A DNA stretch of 64,000 nucleotides. Origin: Streptomyces sp. QL37 (GTDB taxonomy: Bacteria; Actinomycetota; Actinomycetes; Streptomycetales; Streptomycetaceae). Shown here in pieces: positions 60,923 through 64,000 of the stretch. Numbering within the stretch: the stretch's first letter is position 1; each line of letters starts with the position of its first letter. The translations under genes were made by a program, and so were the position numbers. Where the stretch lies: positions 992,001 through 1,056,000 of the forward strand of contig NZ_PTJS01000001.1 in assembly GCF_002941025.1 (NCBI RefSeq), written 5' to 3'. The notes beneath the pieces are model-generated. The model saw only the letters and a program-made list of their open reading frames with translations, was not told the DNA's origin and did no database searches.

Positions 60923-62899
60923 ATGCCGTCCCTGCACGACGCCACCCGTGGCCGCGTCCTCTTCGGAGGCGACTACAACCCCGAGCAGTGGCCGGAGGAG
61001 GTGTGGGCCGAAGACGTACGGCTGATGAGGGAGGCCGGGGTCAACTCCGTCACCGTCGGCGTCTTCTCCTGGGCGATGATCGAACCACGCCCGGGAGCGC
61101 GCGAGTTCGGCTGGCTGGATCGGCTGCTCGACCTGCTCCACGCCAACGGCGTCGGCGTCGTGCTCGCCACCCCCACGTCCTCGCCGCCGCCCTGGATGGG
61201 AGCGCTCCACCCGGAGACGCTGCCACGCACCGAGGACGGCTCGCTCGTCAACTACGGTTCCCGGCAGCACTTCTGCCCGAGTTCACCGGTGTACCGCCGC
61301 TATGCGGCGGCCCTCACCGAGGACCTCGCGGCACGGTACGCGGAGCATCCGGCGCTCACCGTGTGGCACATCAACAACGAGTACTGCACGCACTGCTGGT
61401 GCGACGGGACCGCCGCCCACTTCCGACGCTGGCTGACCACCCGGTACACCACGCTGGACGCGCTCGACGAGGCCTGGGGTACGGCGTTCTGGAGTCAGCG
61501 CTACGGCTCCTGGGCGGAGATCCTGCCGCCGCGCCGGGCGCAGTACATGCGCAACCCGGCGCAGGAGCTGGACTTCAAGCGGTTCACCTCCGACGCCCTG
61601 ATGGAGTGCTACACCGCCGAGCGGGACATCGTCGCCCGGCACACCCCGCACATCCCGGTGACGACCAACTTCATGCCGCTGTGGTCGGGGCAGGACGCCT
61701 GGGCCTGGGCGGAGCAGGAGGACATCGTCTCCGTCGACGTCTACCCGGATCCGACGGACCCGCGGGGCGGCCAGTACAACGCGATGCTCGCCGACATGAC
61801 CCGCTCGCAGGCCCGTGGGCCGTGGATGGTGATGGAGCAGGCGGCCGGACCGGTCAACTGGCGCCCCGTCAACCACCCCAAGCCGGCGGGCCTCAACCGG
61901 CTCTGGTCGATGCAGTCGGTGGCCAGGGGCGCGGACGCCCTCTGCTACTTCCAGTGGCGGCAGTCCCGGCAGGGCGCCGAGAAGTTCCACTCCGGGATGC
62001 TGAGCCATGCCGGTGAACACGGCCGCACCTTCCGCGAGGTCAAGCGCATCGGCGCCGAACTCGCCCTGATCGGCGGGGAGGTCAGCGGCACCGGGGTTCC
62101 CGCCGAGGTCGCCGTGCTGCACGACTGGGACGCCTGGTGGTCCAGTACCCAGGAGGGGCGGCCGTCCTCCCTCGTCTCGTACACGGAGCTGGTCCAGGCG
62201 TGGCACCGAGGGCTGTGGGAGGGCGGAATCAGCACGGAGTTCGCCCGGCCCGACGCCGACCTGAGCGCGTACCGCATGGTGCTGGTGCCACAGCTCCAGC
62301 TCCTCTCCGACGCGGCGACGGACAACCTCGTCGCGTATGTGCGGGGCGGCGGCACCCTGGTGTGCGGGTTCTTCACCGGCGTCGCGGACGTGGACGACCG
62401 GATCAGGCCGGGTGGCATGGACGGCCGGCTGCGTGAGCTGTTCGGTATCCGCACGGTGCACGAGTGGTGGCCCCTGGACGAGGGCGCGACGGTGGAGTGC
62501 GACGGCTTCCGCGCCACCCTGTGGTCGGAGGAGCTGGAACCCGACGGCAGCGCCGAGACGGTCTCCGCGTACCGCGGCGGGGAGCTGGACGGGCTTCCGG
62601 CGGTGCTCCGCAAGGGCACCGCGTGGTACGTCTCGACGCTGCCCGAGCCCGAGGCGCTGCGCGGCCTGCTCGGCCGGGCGGCGGCCGGAGCCGGCGTGCG
62701 CCCTGTGCTGGACGGCCTTCCGGCCGGTGTCGAGGCTGTGCGGCGCGGCAAGCTGCTCTTCCTGCTGAACCACGGCCTCGTCCCGGCCGGGGTGGAGCTG
62801 CCGGGCCGCCACGTCGACCTGCTCACGGGTGCCGAGTCCGAGGGCGTCGTCGAGCTGGAACGCTACGGCGTGGCCGTGCTCAGAGACGCGTCCGCATGA
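60923..62899 (+). CDS. GH42 beta-galactosidase
   Basis: A 658-residue GH42 enzyme of normal length. The acid/base Glu153 is in WHINNEYCTHCWCD and the nucleophile Glu305 in WMVMEQAAGP. Cys118, Cys155, Cys158 and Cys160 form the zinc-cluster pattern of GH42. A trimerisation domain and a small C-terminal beta domain follow. There is no signal peptide, so it acts inside the cell on galactose side chains of imported xyloglucan oligosaccharides (by context). It starts 15 nt after the GH74 stop with GAGGAA upstream, and its stop overlaps the GH95 start (ATGA). Confidence 0.94.
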   Translation: MPSLHDATRGRVLFGGDYNPEQWPEEVWAEDVRLMREAGVNSVTVGVFSWAMIEPRPGAREFGWLDRLLDLLHANGVGVVLATPTSSPPPWMGALHPETLPRTEDGSLVNYGSRQHFCPSSPVYRRYAAALTEDLAARYAEHPALTVWHINNEYCTHCWCDGTAAHFRRWLTTRYTTLDALDEAWGTAFWSQRYGSWAEILPPRRAQYMRNPAQELDFKRFTSDALMECYTAERDIVARHTPHIPVTTNFMPLWSGQDAWAWAEQEDIVSVDVYPDPTDPRGGQYNAMLADMTRSQARGPWMVMEQAAGPVNWRPVNHPKPAGLNRLWSMQSVARGADALCYFQWRQSRQGAEKFHSGMLSHAGEHGRTFREVKRIGAELALIGGEVSGTGVPAEVAVLHDWDAWWSSTQEGRPSSLVSYTELVQAWHRGLWEGGISTEFARPDADLSAYRMVLVPQLQLLSDAATDNLVAYVRGGGTLVCGFFTGVADVDDRIRPGGMDGRLRELFGIRTVHEWWPLDEGATVECDGFRATLWSEELEPDGSAETVSAYRGGELDGLPAVLRKGTAWYVSTLPEPEALRGLLGRAAAGAGVRPVLDGLPAGVEAVRRGKLLFLLNHGLVPAGVELPGRHVDLLTGAESEGVVELERYGVAVLRDASA

Positions 62900-64000
62900 T
62901 CGACGGCACATGGGAGCCCGGCCCCGCCACCCGCTGGGAGGACGCGTTCCTCAGCGGCAACGGCCGTCACGGGGCGATGGTGTACGGCGATCCGGCGGAC
63001 GACCGGGTGATCGTGAACCACCACGGCCTCGTGCGGCCCAACGGCAGCGAGGACCTGCGCCCGCCCGAGCTCGCCGACGGGCTCGGCCGCCTCCAGGACG
63101 CACTCCTGGCCGGCGACACGACCGCGGCCGAGGACTTCGGCGCGGGCCGGCCGCTGGTGTGGGTGCAGCCGTTCCACCCTGCGTTCCGGTCGCGTGTCCG
63201 GAGGGCCCGGGGGCTGCACGAGGCGGTCGCCGGTTACAGGCGCGAGGTGGACTTCACGACGGGTGAGGTGACCGCGTCGTACGAGGCGTGGCGCAGCGGC
63301 GTCTTCGTGTCGAGGGCCGACGACGTGGTCGTGCAGCGCGTCACCGACCTCGGGCTGACCGCCGATCTCGTCCTGGACCACTCGCTGCCGGGCGCCCCCG
63401 CGCATCTGGCGGTCGGCCGCTCCACCGTGCTGACCCCGGAGGGCGCGCACCTGGCGCTGCGGGTGGGCTATCCGGGCAGCGAGCTCGGGTACACGGGCGT
63501 CACGGTGGTGCGGGTGGACGGCGGCCGCGTCTCGGTGGCGGGCGAGGGGATCCGGATCGAGGGGGCGCAGAGCCTCACCCTGACGACCCGGGTCGTCAGG
63601 GGGCCCGGCCGTCCGGACCTCGGGGAGCTGTGGGCCGCGCTGCCCCGCGAGGACTACGCCACGCTCCTGGACCGCCACCGGCCGCTGCACCGGGCGGCGT
63701 ACGGCCGGGCGTCCCTCGTGCTGCGGGACGCCGCGCCGGAGCGGGAGCTGTCCGGCAGCGAGCTGCTGCACGCCCCGAAGTCTCCCGCGCTGCTGGAGCG
63801 GCTCTTCGCGGCGGGCCGCTACCACCTGCTCTCCTCCTCGGGGGTGCTGCCGCCCCGGCTGACCGGTCTGTGGACCGGTGACTGGGACACCGCCTGGTCC
63901 GGAGCCTTCACCACGAACGCCAACCTCAACCTGCAGATCGCCTCCGCCGCGACGGCCGCCCTCCCGGAGGTCACCGAGGCCCACGCCGCCCTCGTACACG
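62896..64000 (+). CDS. GH95 alpha-L-fucosidase, N-terminal part (truncated by window edge)
   Basis: About 368 residues without a stop, running off the right edge; full GH95 enzymes have 700-800. It begins WEPGPATRWEDAFLSGNGRHGAMVYGDP, given as family context. A beta-sandwich follows, then the start of the (alpha/alpha)6 barrel with GRYHLLSSSGVLPPRLTGLW, GDWDTAWSGAF and TTNANLNLQIA, which match the GH95 signature around the N-x-N-L-Q motif. The catalytic Glu and Asp lie mostly outside the window. The family removes alpha-1,2-linked fucose, the terminal sugar of fucosylated xyloglucan; some GH95 members act on alpha-L-galactose. The ATG overlaps the GH42 stop. Confidence 0.9.
   Translation, partial: MIDGTWEPGPATRWEDAFLSGNGRHGAMVYGDPADDRVIVNHHGLVRPNGSEDLRPPELADGLGRLQDALLAGDTTAAEDFGAGRPLVWVQPFHPAFRSRVRRARGLHEAVAGYRREVDFTTGEVTASYEAWRSGVFVSRADDVVVQRVTDLGLTADLVLDHSLPGAPAHLAVGRSTVLTPEGAHLALRVGYPGSELGYTGVTVVRVDGGRVSVAGEGIRIEGAQSLTLTTRVVRGPGRPDLGELWAALPREDYATLLDRHRPLHRAAYGRASLVLRDAAPERELSGSELLHAPKSPALLERLFAAGRYHLLSSSGVLPPRLTGLWTGDWDTAWSGAFTTNANLNLQIASAATAALPEVTEAHAALVH

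Noticed and set aside
58679..61270. An 863-codon open frame antisense to GH74 and GH42
   Set aside because: The sense strand shows a Tat signal, the GH74 catalytic site and a correct GH42 start. The antisense product is compositionally biased.
1..64000. CRISPR arrays, tRNA or rRNA genes, insertion sequences, attachment sites, secondary-metabolite megasynthases
   Set aside because: I looked for direct-repeat arrays, cloverleaf-like segments, transposase motifs and PKS/NRPS motifs by eye and found none. A tRNAscan, Infernal or antiSMASH run would be the decisive check.

Overview
The window is high-GC actinobacterial chromosome, almost certainly Streptomyces. Codon third positions are nearly all G or C, GTG starts and 1-4 nt stop/start overlaps are common, and there is a conservon, a WhiJ-type regulator cluster (XRE regulator, DUF397, RsbW-like kinase) and promoters of the TTGACN/TAGNNT type. 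It reads as ordinary chromosome: I see no tRNA, rRNA, CRISPR array, IS element, integrase or phage gene.

Layout. 1-3450: 5' end of a P450 gene (cut by the window edge), an orphan ATP-grasp protein and a DHA2 exporter with an extra C-terminal domain. 3464-7059: YchJ-like protein, SAM methyltransferase, and a DUF397/XRE pair divergent from an RsbW-like kinase around a perfect inverted repeat. 7064-8407: GH4 glycosidase. 8490-13086: a conservon (cvnA-B-C-D plus a CYP157-like P450 lacking the EXXR motif). 13718-15921: MarR regulator and FUSC transporter. 16067-21307: VOC protein, MarR repressor and the protocatechuate operon pcaH-G-B-L. 21341-25623: scramblase-like protein, a DUF3105/DUF305 membrane pair and a beta-propeller phytase. 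25693-29872: ROK regulator, xylA and xylB. 29944-32045: secreted von Willebrand factor A operon. 32198-35555: orphan P450 and an ABC exporter behind a textbook SoxR-box promoter. 35630-39108: VOC protein, DUF4334 protein, Zn alcohol dehydrogenase, LtrA. 39101-41728: PadR plus ABC efflux operon with a palindromic operator and a probable leaderless start. 41853-49105: choline to glycine betaine oxidation genes and an OpuA-type betaine importer. 49423-64000: a xyloglucan utilisation locus.

How the genes work together. The most coherent system is the last 14.6 kb. A secreted GH74 xyloglucanase would cut the polymer, a lipoprotein-dependent ABC importer would take up the oligosaccharides, and GH31 alpha-xylosidase, GH3 beta-glucosidase, GH42 beta-galactosidase and GH95 alpha-L-fucosidase (cut by the right edge) would remove every sugar type of fucosylated xyloglucan. 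Two identical 14-bp palindromes sit over the start sites of the divergent GH3-GH31 and transporter-GH74-GH42-GH95 transcripts, so one LacI-type repressor, not encoded in this window, probably controls both arms. The xylA/xylB genes 20 kb away would consume the released xylose. The pca operon and the choline/betaine block are further self-contained pathways with recognisable control sites.

All assignments come from reading the translated sequence and the DNA; no database search was run. Starts were chosen from ribosome-binding sites, stop/start overlaps and known family N-termini.
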